Shown here piece by piece: positions 31,860 through 44,129 of a stretch of 64,000 bases of DNA; position 1 is the stretch's first letter; every line of letters begins with the position of its first letter. A program made the translations under genes and the position numbers. The notes beneath the pieces are model-generated. The model was not told the DNA's origin. It ran no database searches and was given only the letters and a program-made list of their open reading frames with translations. The stretch comes from Actinernus sp. WN-2022 (lineage: Eukaryota; Cnidaria; Anthozoa; Actiniaria; Actinernidae), in assembly GCA_030867875.1 (NCBI GenBank), contig JAOWCC010000019.1:31911976-31975975 (forward strand). The letters run 5' to 3'.

Positions 31860-33852
31860 TAATAGTCTTTATTAACAAATATACCACATCAAACGTGCAA
31901 TATTTTACAAAATATATAAAAAGAAAAAGAAAAAGAAGAAATATATATACATATATATAAAAATATAAATCTAGTAACAGTCAATTATGTTCTCACAAAG
32001 TGAAAAGACATCTATTTATAAAAATGGATTTGAACCTCTCAGTTTTTACACAAGGCAAGATATAGTTATGCCCTCTATCACGGAGTTGTCTGGATCTCTG
32101 TGGTGGAAACAGATCGTCAAGGGCAGTATGATTTTGAGAGATTCTGTTCCATAATTTCTTATCCCTAGAGTTTAAAATACTGCAAATACTGTATTTCTCC
32201 AAACAATACCCTGATCTAAAAGCTCTAGCAAACATTCTATCTATTCTACTGAGATATTTATCATAGAAACAGCATCCCCATACTTCGATGGCATAGGTGA
32301 ATACAGAAATAATAAGGCTATGAAAGAGCAGATCTAAATGCTCAATTGGATACTTATAATATTTACATACTCTTAGTATATAAAGCCGACTACTAGCTTT
32401 ACTCAAAAGGAATTCTACATGAGTATCCCAATTAGTGGAACGGTCTTCAAAAGTAACTCCAAGTAGTTTCAATTGATCTTTGCGCTCAATAATAGGAAGA
32501 GGGGCAGGTGGCTGCTTAGGACATCTACCCTTAAGCAACATTTCCCATGTCTTACTAAAATTAAGCTTCATGTGGTTATTTTCTGACCACTGTATGATGG
32601 ATTGTACTTCTAAGTCAGCTATATTACAATTTCGGTTGTTTTTAGTATTTACTGGAATGCTAAGAGTGAGGTCATCAGCATATTTAACTAGCAAACTGTT
32701 GGGACTTATGGTCTTAATGTCATTAACCATGATGGAAAATAGTATGGGACCCAGTACCGTTCGCTGAGGTACCCCTCTATTGATGTTTAAATAATCGGTT
32801 GTAATGCCGTCAATAACAACGCGCTGCTTTCTATCACTTAAAAAACTAATTAGCCAATTAAAAACGTAGGGGTTTATGCCTATATCCCTTAATTTATTAA
32901 AAAGAACACTATGGGATACACTATCAAAAGCTTTGCTAAAGTCGAAGGAGAAAATTCTTACAAAGTCAGCATTATGATCGAGCCATTTTAACCAGTAGTG
33001 TTGAGACTTGATCAGGGCCATAGTAGAATTATGTCCCTGTCGATAAGCGAATTGATCCAGGTCAATATAGCTATTACACATACTGGATAACTCACGCTTA
33101 TACACCAGGCGCTCGAAAAGACGCATAATGATGTTGGTAAGAGATATAGGTCTGAGCTGATTACAGGAGCTATATCTCTAGGGAGGGGTCTGACATTTGC
33201 TTCCTTCCATATTAGAGGAACGGTGTGTAGCCTCAAGGATAAATTGAAAACATCAGCCACTATAGGGGCAAGATGGTAAGCAAAGTCACGATAGAGCCAG
33301 TAGGGGAGGTTATCTGGACCAGATGCAGTCCTTTTTACTCTAAGTAGGAACTGTGTGACGTCATGTACAGACAACTCAGGAATTCTAGTGCCTTCAGGTA
33401 TAACAGCAGCTTCGGGAGGAGAATAATGTGGATCAGTGTTAATGTCAGCAAAATACTTGTTTATGCTGACAGGATCAATAATTGAACTGATGGACTGGTT
33501 ATGTGATTTCCTCCCGGTAATAGAGTTCACAGTAGCCCACCATGATCTAGTCCCTTTATCATGCTTGTTGGATTCTTGTTTGACAGCACGTAGTTGGCTC
33601 TCTCTAATCAGTTTGTTGATCTTATCTTGAAGTATAGAAACAGAGCTATTGTTCTCGGTATGCCCCATTCTCATTAATTTGCGCCTATTGTTCAGAAGAT
33701 GTTTTACAAGTGTGACATGAAAGGGGGGTCTCTGGAAGACACTCGCACAGACTTGATGGGAAAGCAGTCGTTGTACATGGATGAGAGCGCAGTTTGTAAG
33801 TTGTCTATTTTCACCTGAATGTTATCTCCCGAAGAGAGAACACTTTGCCAGT
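31860..33852 (-). pseudogene. LINE reverse transcriptase (3' part of a split LINE)
   Basis: The minus strand holds linker DWQSVLSSGDNIQVKIDNL and KSVRVSSRDPPF, then TASGPDNLPYWLYRDF, DLRPISLTNIIMRLFERLVY, FSFDFSKAFDSVSHSV, GVPQRTVLGPILFSIMVNDI, KYADDLTLSIPV (intact YADD) and a long C-terminal part ending CLFTL at 31993. Frame shifts near 33700 and 33155 break it. Downstream 31860 begins an AATAAT 3' tail. The missing endonuclease end lies at 38060-38640, beyond a 4.2 kb insert. Confidence 0.85.
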
Positions 33853-34165
33853 CAAATGATAGATAGTGGTCCACTTAGTAACATACTAAGAATCCCCCAA
33901 AATCCGCGTGGTGGAACATGCTCAAATTTGGCATTACTTGTTTCGAGCTATCACCACAGGGTACCCGCGTCGAGCAAAATAACATTTTAAACAAATTGCA
34001 ACATAATTTTTCTCACCGCCAAATGATAGATAGTGGTCCACTTAGTATCATACTAATAATTCCCCAAAATCCGCGTGGTGGAACATGCTCAAATTTGGTA
34101 TTACGTGATTTCGAGTATTACCACAGGGTACCCGCATCGAGAAAAATAATATTTTAATAACAATG
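33853..34165. repeat. 167-base tandem pair at the insertion edge
   Basis: Units begin CAAATGATAGATAGTGGTCC at 33853 and 34020. Each includes ATCCGCGTGGTGGAACATG-like sequence and CACAGGGTACCCGC. The unit recurs inverted at the other edge. Confidence 0.85.
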
Positions 34166-34698
34166 CTATTAAACATGGTGTTCCTCTTTGAAAAGGCTCA
34201 AATATTCTTACTAACAAACAATCACGTGTTTCTATATAAAATAAATACATAGTTGACTGATTTTGTGAAAGAATATGCAACGCATCAATAATTCAGTTGT
34301 CCCCTTGGAGCCCGGGTCAGGGCTGCGTTCAACTCCAGAAGAAAAAGTATAGATTTCTAGACTTCATTGAGCTCTGATACAGACCATGACAATTAAAGCT
34401 TTCTTATGAATATTAGAACTCAAAGGCTAGTTGAGATCCCAAAGTATTTTCACTATGCTTTTCATCATTATCGATTAGCAATATACTCTTTCATGATTTT
34501 CAAGGAAACACAAACTTTTGCACTATATATCCTTCTTGGGAGGGCAACTGCCCCCCTCTACTTCCCTTATGGTACCGGCCATTATGTGACAGATTGATAT
34601 ATATGACTTATTTAGTCCCAGGTTTGTGTCGTTTCATGGTGTTATTTCATATTGATATTTGTGAGTCTCTACTGATACAAGATACAGTGTCGATCTGT

Positions 34699-36814
34699 TT
34701 AGTCACCATTTTCGCCATGTTCAGTTAGGTCTGGCGCAACCGAATTCGCACAACTTTGCCCTCTGCATACACCACATGCAGCTGAGCAGTCCAGCTCATG
34801 TTTCTTGCATGAACATCTCTGCGTGTTGCAGTCAGATCTACAGTTACACCTGATAACCTCTAAAAGCGACTCATGAGCTGCTGGCAGGTAAGTCCTTATT
34901 GGAAGCAGCTTTTCGTCCGCTAACCTCCACCCCAAGCTTGTGGCTGAAGCGCTACACTTTTCCACTGCTGCACCTGGTGGTACACCCTTAGCCTGTGATA
35001 AGCAGCGGCTGCAGATGTTGGTGGAAGACGTTCACACTGCACAAAGGTGGTTCCTGTTGCGATCTTTTGGCAAAATCTGATATATCTTAATGAATCTAGA
35101 GTTTCACCAGACCTGCCATTGTACAGACAAACGAGGGCTTTCTCTCCCGCTAGAATGATATCATCCTTTGTAACAGCTGGACGATTGAAAACTTCACCTT
35201 GCTCGTGAAGGAGCGCTACTCCTTTACCAATGCCATGTAATCTCGAAGTCGTGTCACCTCCAAGAACTGCGTGCGGAAATAAAATATTTGCGCATGTATC
35301 CAAGCCAAGTGCAGACTTGGTTTTCTTGATATTCCAAATCCTTCTAGTCGTCGATCTTTGCTTTGGCTGAGGAATGAAAAAACAGATCGCGTGCATTTAT
35401 CTCTGCGTGATGACAAAGCAGGACTAGTAGGTCCGTGTCATCTCCAACCAGAAAAGTAGTGATTGTTCTGGCAGACTGAATTAATGTCGGCTTGGACGAT
35501 CGACAGGTCTGCGTCTCCTGCAGTGTGGATAGTATTGCACCCTGATAGCTGCAGTTTCTCCCCAAGTAGATTTATGAACCGTTGTTTGTTCGCCGTATTC
35601 CCCAGGAATTCCTCCTTCTTCAGCTTCAGGACCATGTTACAATCAAAGTTCACTGTCGGACTAGAGGTCCCTGTTCTTCTCTGATGCGCGCAATCTTTTG
35701 TGGATGGGTCGTCCTCGTATCCATCAAAGACTACTGTAGCTTTGTCGTATCTGCGGGTCACGTACTGTACATAGAGTGAGAGAATATCACTGTATGTAAG
35801 GCCATTTGGCCACGGAACGCGATGAAGCAGTGCACCACCATCAAGAACATAGTGAACATTTCCTGTAGGCCCAGCCGTCTGGTCATTCTTCGTACGGGTC
35901 CAAATTGCGTCTGCCAATACAGCATTGTTAGCTTGCCGTGGAAGAAGTGAGGAATCGAATAAAGCTGGTGGGTAACTGCACATTTCGAACAAAAACGATT
36001 GTGAGTTTTCGTACCGTCCTCCTGTCGCAACGAAACTCAGTCTCTGAAATAATAGTTGCGGATCCACCTGAACATTGCCTTCGCTAAACTTGCCTCCGAT
36101 TGAGGCAAGTTTTTAGCTGATGTCCTTGCCACCAAAAATATGCTTCAAAAAGTGTTGAAGTAACTTAGGAATGAATTCCAAAGCCTGGTCAATGGAAGAC
36201 ATTTCCTCACTCTATGGGCAATCACTACTTGAAACATCTAAATTCTTGATATCAGTCTTGATTAGTTTTGCTGCCGTCTCAACAATCCTTGCTTTCTCTA
36301 CTTCATAATCATCTATCTTTGGCTGCTTATAGAATTCGTTTATTATCGATGCCGCTGTCCTCTGGAAAGTCACGACGTTTTGTTTCCTCACAGTCGTTAT
36401 CACTATTTTTCCCCTAAACTTTTCTTGCAACTTTGCTTTCATATACACAACACTATATGGTTGTTCCCCAGTTCCCTCGAGGTACTCCTGCATCTTGTTG
36501 GTAAGATCAATGATTGTGATTTGTTACTCGTCACTCTCTTCAAGGAACTGTACTACTTTGAAGAACGCTGTGCATTTTGCCGTGTCCATAGGCCGTCCCT
36601 TTAGCCGCTTTGAGCCTATATCAGAGGTTGCATCGTTGCCAAGTTTTCTTGGGACATGCTTTCCGGTACGAAAGTGAACGCTACATGCTTGGTGATATAC
36701 TGCATCTGCAGAATGTAGGTCCTGTGCATACTCTAGTCTCCCCGGCATCGCCAGAAATTCGAGACATTGAGTCCTAATAGTATATAGAGGGTAGACATAG
36801 CCTATATCGTACAT
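34699..36814 (-). pseudogene. FEN1/XPG-like nuclease with Cys-rich tail, copy 2, frame-shifted
   Basis: Minus-strand segments in order: an N-terminal part with SADAVYHQACSVHFRTGK; PYSVVYMKAKLQEKF and VVTFQRTAASIINEFY; then the nuclease core with VDPQLLFQRL, YVLDGGALLHR, VVFDGY with HQRR, AGDADLSIV and LVGDDTDLLVLL; then HAVLGGDTTSRLHGIGKG, which matches the LGxDY...GIG helix-hairpin-helix of FEN1; then RLPPTSAAAAYHRLRVYHQV; then a cysteine-rich tail CNCRSDCNTQRCSCKKH with GVCRGQSCANS. Acidic motifs are all kept. Five or so frame changes exist, and the AGLSTD region seen in copy 1 is deleted between GKDIS and VDPQLL. Family function is unknown. 5'-flap or structure-specific nuclease activity is inferred from motifs. 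Confidence 0.7.
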
Positions 36815-37885
36815 TGGGACACTATAATGCAGGATACATAAAGTACCAACATGTAATTGAGTAATACCGCTTACTAGAATGTTATCGCAGACTCATATCT
36901 TTTGATCCGTTTAGGACCTACTTTCCAAAATGAATAATTAGCTTGAATAACTGCTGGCTGTTTAAACAAACACACTGCAGTTTCTATAGCATAGAAAAAG
37001 GTGTCCAAATCTGGCATGTTTGTTGGATTTGGTCACTTGTGGTCAGAGTTATGACAGTCTCAAGACGGGAGTCGGAGGTTTATTGTCGAAAAGCTGAATT
37101 TTCAAGAAGGAAAAGGAATAATTGAAAATGGACTGTACATTTTTTGCTAAGGTTGTAGATTTGCAGCAGATACATTTTATAAACTGTTATCTGCATGATT
37201 TTACTGGAAATCGTTTAATGTCCACCATAATAAATCCGAATTTTTATGCTTCCCCTAAAATCAAAGAAAGGAATTGTCAAAGTTTATTACTTGGCTTTGA
37301 AAATATTAAAACTGAATTGATAATATCTATAGAAATAATGCCATGACCACATATTTTTACGACTGCACCATATTTCAGTCATGAGAAATAGGGAAAATGT
37401 TTACGATCTCCATACATTTATCTGTCAATTTTCATGACCCATTTCACACAGTGAACAGGGGTCAAATATGTGTTGCGAAATACCAGGTCTCGAATTTCTG
37501 GCGATGCACCTGTTACATCAACACGTGAGTCGTAATATCGCCCGGCGCACGCGATGTATAAAGAAATCAATACATGATTCCCGTTAATAAGATACATCAA
37601 GAAATAACAAAGTATTTTAAACCGACCTTTTTCCAATACATGACCCTGTTACAAGTATTCAGGATAAAAAAATCAGTGCAATCATCGAGAACTTCAGCAT
37701 TAAACTTACAGAGGATGCAGCGACACGAAAACCGCCAGGCGTTCCTTGTATATATATGTGGGAGCCTGGGTTCATTTTATTTCATAGTAATTCAGTTTAT
37801 AACATTGTTTTATCTGCATAGATATTTGTTTTGCTTGGTTGATTGCCTTTAAAGGAAAAAAACAACATATTTTTTTTACTTGAGC

Positions 37886-38050
37886 CATGACGTTTCTCGA
37901 CGCGGGTACCCTGTGGTGATAGCTCGAAACACGTAATGCCAAATTTGAGCATGTTCCACCATGCGGATTTTGGGGGATTTTTAGTATGATACTAAGTGGA
38001 CCACTATCTATCATTTGGCGGTGAGAAGAATTCTGTTGCAATTTGTTTGA
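37886..38050. repeat. Inverted edge repeat of the 4.2 kb insertion
   Basis: Reverse complement of the 33853 unit (GGACCACTATCTATCATTTG), followed by TTGCAATTTGTTTGAGATTG. A similar TTGCAATTTGTTTCAGGTTG sits at about 23179, 0.5 kb upstream of FEN1-like copy 1. Confidence 0.8.
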
Positions 38051-38059
38051 GATTGACCA

Positions 38060-38640
38060 TAAAAAAATCATAGGATGACTGGACTATCCAACAACTTGGA
38101 CATCTTGATTTTATTGTGTTCTCTAACATCGTGAAATTCTCTAGTACAGCGTTTGGCTTTAACCTGGTCTTTTGGGACTGCGATAACCATCTTGTGATCT
38201 GTCCTCACAGAACTCTTAATGACTTGTGTCTTTTTCCATAGATATGGCTTATTAGTGATGAAGACATCTAGTATTTTGTTTTCCCTTGTGGGTTCCTTAA
38301 CCAGTTGTGCTAGGGTTGCATGGTTCAGTAGATCAGTATATTTAAGTTCATTTATATCTCCACCAATAATTACTGTATTGTTGGGGCCAATAGATGCAAT
38401 ACTCTCACAGGTGTTTGTGAGAAACTCTAGTAAGTCCTCCACATTATATACTGGTTCAGGTGGATGATAAATAGAGCACACGTAAAATATAGAATTAGGT
38501 GTAGTTATGCGTGCCCACAGACACTCAAAATCATTTAAGAAACAACCATCCAGGTTTTCTAACTTCCAATCATCACGGCAAAAAATAGCTTTTTGTAATA
38601 TGCTACCATCTACCGGTCTAGATCTAGCCTGCATATCAAT
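38060..38640 (-). pseudogene. LINE endonuclease part (5' part of the split LINE)
   Basis: The minus strand reads CLWARITTPNSIFYVCSIYH, IIGGDIN, LAQLVKEPTRENKILDVFIT and SSVRTDHKMVIA, the second half of an APE-type endonuclease (metal-binding GDIN and the terminal DH). It ends KMSKLLDS where the 4.2 kb insert begins. The N-terminal half of the domain is not found, so the LINE is also 5'-truncated or decayed. Confidence 0.8.
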
Positions 38641-39200
38641 ATATATATGAAGGCTGTTATCACTGAAAGCAGTCTTACCGCCTCAACCCCAATTTGAGCG
38701 CTAGTCCAGAGAAAATTTGCTTCCTTTGTCCATACGGTCTCGGTAACGTGTTTTATATGCTAGCTTTGATAACGCATTGATGTGAAGCGCTAACTAGTGC
38801 TTCCACTTCAAACCCTTTTCGTGTTAACGCCTTACATATATATAGTGGCACCAATGGAGGAGAGGAAAATAAAGACCACCATGTACCACTACTAGTACTA
38901 CTACTACTTCTACTAATAGTGTCAATGTATTTAGCATGGTAAAATTGAGGACACTCTTTTAACAAACTCTCTCTATATATAATTAGTATATACAACGCGG
39001 GAACCTACATAGATCATGCTATTTGATTGGCTCGCTATCTCAGAATAATGAGCAATAGCCACCTACAAAACTCGGGATAATTTTGAAACGGTGAAATGGC
39101 AAGGCGTAAATTCACGTTTCGCGATTGTTTCCGATGCGAAAAGTTTAGAAATTCAACAAAATGCAGTGCCCAAAAGCAGGTCCCGTGTTGTATATACTAA

Positions 39201-39278
39201 AACAATTATTCGCCTCAGGCTCAGTCGATATTGGTGAATATTCACCAATATCGACTTCGCCTTCGGCGAATAATTGTT
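39201..39278. mobile_element. 78-base double palindrome
   Basis: The outer arms AACAATTATTCGCC and GGCGAATAATTGTT surround an inner perfect palindrome GTCGATATTGGTGAATATTC and its mirror. MITE-like hairpin. Confidence 0.8.
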
Positions 39279-39368
39279 AAATATGACTAATAATATCCAC
39301 TTTGCTCGAGGGTGGTCACTGCCAGATATTTGTTTGTATTCTCAGTGTTGGCCTACAATTTAACACCC

Positions 39369-39511
39369 TGGGCTGGGTTGTTCGACGCAAGGTTAACTTT
39401 AACCCTAGTTTAGCGCTAAATCTAGCTGTAATTGCAATCTGTACAGTTTAACCCAGGATTAGCGATTTAACCCTGGGTTAGCGCTTAACCTTGCTTCGAA
39501 CAACCGGGCCC
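39369..39511. mobile_element. MITE with GGTTGTTCGACGCAAGG ends
   Basis: TGGGCTGGGTTGTTCGACGC at the left is mirrored by GCTTCGAACAACCGGGCCC at the right. The interior holds TTAACCC words in both orientations. No coding capacity. Confidence 0.8.
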
Positions 39512-41315
39512 TCATCCAAGAAGACACCATTTGCAGATGCCAGGGCAAAGGCAGTACCTTCTCCCAGTTATTTTAAGGTCCCACCGGACCACAGACCAAC
39601 ACTTTGCTAGTGCAATGGAGGCTACCATCTTTCTGGTGTGGGCCAAACTTAGTTAAGATAAAATTAATCCTATTATTGTAATGTTAATGATATTTAAATA
39701 CATATACATATAAATTTTCACGCGGAATTTGACTCGTTTTTACAGACAATGTATGGAAAACTGAAATCACGATTGCGCGCTTCCCAGCACAGCTACATCC
39801 CTCAAATTAATTTCGATATGTTAATCTTTTAGCTGAAGAATATTTCAGAAATTCGATTTTACGGATTTTATTTGGCATCGGATTCCCATCGATTCCCATA
39901 CAAACACTGTATTTCGCGCCATGTTTGCACCCCTTTCAAAATGTCGGAATTTACCGCGAACTGGTCTATTAAAAGTTTGTGTTTACTTACTGCATAGTTA
40001 TGCATACTATGCTTACTGTTATAATTTGACCTGTAGTTTGTGTTTCGTCATATCTCATTTCGTAAATGTGAGAATTTTCCATCCAAAAGTCCGTAAAACT
40101 CCTGTCAGCCCTAGAATAACTGAACATCTTGGTATTTCAGTCAAAGAAACCTTTCGTTTCAGCAAAATAATGGTTAACAATGGCCCAAATCTTCCCTTCC
40201 GTTTATACGCGATCTCAAAAACAGATCCAGATCCGAGCGGTGTCGAATCTGATTGGTTGATCCGGTCACGTGTTGAGCTACTCGCGACGACATGCTGGTT
40301 CACGTGACCAGCAGAGTACAATCTGATTGGTGGCGAATAGAACTTGAAAGAAGGTGCAATCTGATTGGTTGCCGGCGCAAAAAAGAAAAAGAAAAAAGAT
40401 TTCCGACTCGTGCCGGCCAAAGGCCTGGCCCGAGTAATTAGCGAAAATGCCAATTTGGGGGATTATAACTTGTATAGAGACGAAAATACTGCTATTTGCT
40501 TTGTGTATATCTCTGTAGCACTATTTAGGTGACTGAACTAGAGTGGAAAGAATTAATCAGAAAAGCCACGGGCAGCCGAAGCTTAATTATACCACAGGCA
40601 GCCCAAGCTCTGTATTTGCACTGTGTGACGACTATTATTTCACAAAATTCTCAGATAAAGAAAATAAACTTACCTTAAGAGTTTGTTGTTGTCCTGTTGT
40701 TTCTCTGGGTTTTGGAAATGGCGGTTATGGGGCATTTCTCTCACTTTGGGTTTTTCTCTCTTCTCTGTCTAAAAGAAAGGAAAGGCTGCACACTCAAATT
40801 CAAACCACGAGTCACTTGAGGCCGATTTTTCGCACGAAAACCCGTCCGATAGGCGTAATTTCCGCCGTCAGGTGAAAGGTAGATAGATTTTCTTACCCCA
40901 TAAGTTTTCAGACTTGAAAAATCATTATTCTAACTCTTCCAAATGAACTCATTTCTTTGAAAAAGCCCTCTCATTCTTCGTCAGAAACTACGTGTTAGCA
41001 TCGTTTCGGTCATGACCGTTGCAAACTCGGCAAAATTCTGCTGACAAAATTCTTCTTTCCGTCAGAGGGACAGTCAATAAATTGCCAGATACTTTACTCT
41101 CTCCCCACGGGGTCTAACGTGCCGCCCGGTACTGAATAGCCAATCGCGTGGCTACAATTTCAAACAAGTTGACAACGCTTGACGACGGCTTGTTCCCAAA
41201 GTTCACGGGCTCAGAACTAAAACTAGAAATGGGGTGAAGATGTCCAAGATTAAGCCCTGTGTAGACATTACAAAGCAAAATACAGTATTTCAAGTCAAAG
41301 TGATATCAATTTTCC

Positions 41316-41560
41316 CCAATAGTCGTTCGTGTGATGGTAAACAATGACAACTCAAAGAAAGCCGCTTTGAGCAGTGTCATGTTCAGCTCAAAATAAGTTT
41401 CCTTTGTCGCTATTTTGCACAAACCACGGCTGGAAAAAGAAGTCTCCGTAAAAGTGTGTGCAATGTCGGGATATTGTTTCTAGTTTCTCAATAAATCGAT
41501 TCCCCGCATTTTCTTTAGATTCCCTGCAAACCTCTTTCGAAGCAGACCATCGATCATCAT
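41316..41560. repeat. Third copy of the AAGCCGCTTTGAGCAG repeat
   Basis: Matches 8890-9147 with small deletions. Here it stands alone, without the flanking MITE and DIRS sequence, which shows that it is an independent repeat family. Confidence 0.7.
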
Positions 41561-42695
41561 CAATATTTTTTATTTGACTCAATAAGTTTACAATTTGGAA
41601 ATATACTGGATTATGAATTGACATTTACGATGTATATGTTCGGGCATCCTAATAGCATAATCTAATCGAGAGGATGACCCTAAATACTTGGTAACAATGA
41701 CTACAGTTTACTTAGGGGGGAGGGTTCTTTTTGGTCTAGAAATAGCTAAAAATCAGTTCCAAAAACTTGGGGCTGAAAGGGTTAATACCACCTCAGGCAT
41801 AACATGTGACCTTTGCCATTTGCACTAAAAACTTTTTCACAGAATGTTTCCATGGAGGGTTGTCAAATAATACCATTTTAATTCAGTGTGACACTGTATT
41901 CTGGAAAAGAGATTTTTTTTACAATTGATATGGTTTCAATGGAAACTGCAGGCATGGCTTAAAAGTGGGCATGGCAGAGCACATGGTTGCCTGTATACCA
42001 AAGTGTTCATCACAATACAATCAACACAATGGGAATATGCATATCTAGTGGTTACTGCAAATCATTGTGATAAAGTTTAGCATTTGACCACCCCCCATAT
42101 ATACTTTAGGCCTTGGTTCTCAAAAACAGCCAACTGACCTTCTTGAAGTATATGACAACTCTTCTTAGTGGGGAGGGGTATTTTCAAAAAGTTTCTAATT
42201 CAGTTGCCATGCCCACGCATCTTGAAAGCGTTGCCTGCGATGTCTACCGCTGATTTGTGGACCGATCAATCTGCAGATCGTATACCGAGAAATATTTTGA
42301 ATTCGGAATTTATTTTCCAGGCCGTTTTCACGTCGTTTGGCCTGAAACGTGGATGAGAAGTGCTTACACATCTCTGGATTTGTGTGCCGAAAGCAGAGGC
42401 GAAATCGATTTGAATTTCTTGTCGAATTTCGGCGGCGAGTGAGGTCACATGGACGAAAAGCGCCTCGAAGCTGCATACCTTGTGTATATTTGTCTTTGAG
42501 GTAGGCACGCGGCCAACCGTCAAAACTTCAAGGCCTAACTGAACTGCTTTAGAAGTCCCAAAATCGCCCCAAAATCACTCACACAACTTCATTAAGTATC
42601 AATCTTTTATTATCGAAGATTCATTTCGTAGGAATCGGAAAAGAGAATACACAAGGAGCAATTATATAAACTCTTCCGAGATCGCTTATGAAACA

Positions 42696-42752
42696 TACCA
42701 CAGATAACCCAAAAAGCGGGAAATATATGTCGAGTCTGGGTTGCCTGTGGTA
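42696..42752. repeat. 57-base hairpin
   Basis: TACCACAGATAACCCA is mirrored by TGGGTTGCCTGTGGTA. A related CACAGGCAGCCCAA word occurs at 40600 and GGGCTGCCTGTG at 52441. Confidence 0.7.
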
Positions 42753-43032
42753 CAATCACAGGTCATGAGTCCTAGCAACGAAGTTGTAATCATTTTTGCG
42801 GCTAAACTGCAGAATACAAGTAACGCCACTGCAGAGTGCAGTGCCACTGAAAAAGATCACTCGAAAACTTCGCTAAATTCTCCATTAAGATATAGTTCAG
42901 TTGTATAATTATGTTATTCAGGCTATATAAAGTAAGGTTTCAAACCGTAACAAAGAAATCCAAACACGTTCAATTGGTTTCGTTCAATTTGGCTGCCTTC
43001 ATTTTCAAGCGTGCATGCTCTCCGAACGGCTA

Positions 43033-43451
43033 GACTGCAGAATACCCTACCACGTAATCTACCTTACACGTTGACAGTCAACGCGTTCACGCGTTGTCAC
43101 GGTCAAACATATCAATGAAATTGAAAATGAAATGAAATAATGAAATTGTAAATTGACATAACGTCCATTATATATCTTGCTATTATCTCTATATATTACT
43201 ACCTTCGTTCTACAAACAACCGCAGTCTACTCGTTGACACGATGACGCGTTGACATGAATAAAGTGTACTCTACTCTATATATTACTACCTTCGTTCTAC
43301 AAACAACCGCAGTCTACTCGTTGACGCGATGACGCGTTAACTCGACATTACTCTCTACTCTCTACGTTCATTGTGTATTCCACACAAGTTGACGCGTAGA
43401 CGCGTTGACATTTCTACAATACAGCTTGCTGTGGTGGGGTATTCTGCAGTC
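43033..43451. mobile_element. MITE with internal GTTGACACGATGACGCG repeats
   Basis: GACTGCAGAATACCC at the left is mirrored by GGGTATTCTGCAGTC at the right. Inside, an 87-base unit starting CTCTATATATTACTACC is tandemly repeated (43187 and 43274). Short GTTGACxCG and CGCGTTGAC words recur about ten times on either strand. Confidence 0.8.
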
Positions 43452-43468
43452 GTTCCCTCCGAACTTAC

Positions 43469-43634
43469 CTCAATTACTCGTCGTTCATGGTAAACTTCCG
43501 ACACTTCTTCTTCGATAAACATCCTTTCAGGCTCGCTGTCGAGTTCATCGTTACTGTTATGTTTTTCAATGAAGGCGAAAACTTCATCCACGTTGTTCTT
43601 GATCACTTTTAAGACCGAAGCCGACCGACGCCAT
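43469..43634 (-). pseudogene. Candidate first exon, acidic protein, frame-shifted
   Basis: ATG at 43634 opens MASVGFGLKSD but soon stops. The adjacent frame reads NNVDEVFAFIEKHNSNDELD and FIEEEVSEVYHERR and ends at GAG followed by GTAAGT, a perfect donor. Acidic N-terminal exons of this kind precede transposase-derived (piggyBac-like) proteins, but I cannot assign it. One indel would explain the two frames. No downstream exon was found. Confidence 0.35.
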
Positions 43635-43735
43635 TATTTTACATCACCAAATTTTCAAGCTTTCAATCGTTGTCCGATTTTGATAAACTGGGCACTGATT
43701 GGCTAAGAATGCTGTCACCTTGATTTTCGAACATA

Positions 43736-44125
43736 TTTCCATCCCCTGGAAATTTATATTTACATGGGTTGGAAATACGTTGGATATAAGTTGGAAATGC
43801 CGTGGAAATATGTTGGAAAGTTGTTGGAATTATGTTGGAAATTTCATGGAAATACGTTGGAAGTGCTTGACGAGTATTACTTGCAATAATTTTAGAACTG
43901 GAAACCGTAAAAACAAAACAAAATTCTTAGTTTGCAATAAACCCTCATAAAATTCTGCAAGTAAATGTGTGTCAACTTCGCGTGATTTTGTTTTGTTTTT
44001 GGAAGACATAATTTCCAACCCTTGGAAATTGAAACTTCCAGTAAATTTCCAACATTTAAAATTTCCAACCCTTGGAAATTTTGTTGGAAATTCTAATTTC
44101 CAACATATTTCCAACCCATGGAAGA
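43736..44125. repeat. TTGGAAAT-rich palindromic repeat
   Basis: The left half holds GTTGGAAATACGTTGG-like words every 10-20 bases. The right half holds the inverse AATTTCCAACCCTTGG. Together they make an imperfect 390-base inverted structure. It abuts the broken end of a LINE at about 44130. Confidence 0.7.
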
Positions 44126-44129
44126 GGTC

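Larger units (their letters stand above)
33853..38058. mobile_element. 4.2 kb insertion splitting a LINE and carrying a nuclease gene
   Basis: The LINE protein reads up to about REHNKIKMSKLLDS on the high side and resumes with DWQSVLSSGDN on the low side, so everything between is inserted. Both edges carry the same repeat (CAAATGATAGATAGTGGTCC), in inverted orientation: two tandem copies at 33853-34165 and one at 37886-38050. Inside is the second FEN1-like nuclease gene (34699-36814, minus). No transposase of a known class is evident. Edge positions are good to about 20 bases at the high end. Confidence 0.7.
39512..43032. other. Gene-poor stretch with dispersed repeats
   Basis: No gene is supported over 3.5 kb. 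Visible items: AATCTGATTGG boxes (inverted CCAAT) at about 40245, 40321 and 40360 around two CACGTGA/TCACGTG sites; a repeat copy at 41316-41560; a segment at 41690-41790 shared with 19860-19975 (ACTACAGTTT, TTAGGGGGG, AAAGGGTTAA); and a small hairpin at 42696-42752. Open frames near 42168-42523 occur on both strands and have no motif. Confidence 0.45.

Noticed and set aside
42168..42523. Gene in overlapping frames near 42.2-42.5 kb
   Set aside because: Frames exist on both strands with no motif, splice support or homology that I recognise.
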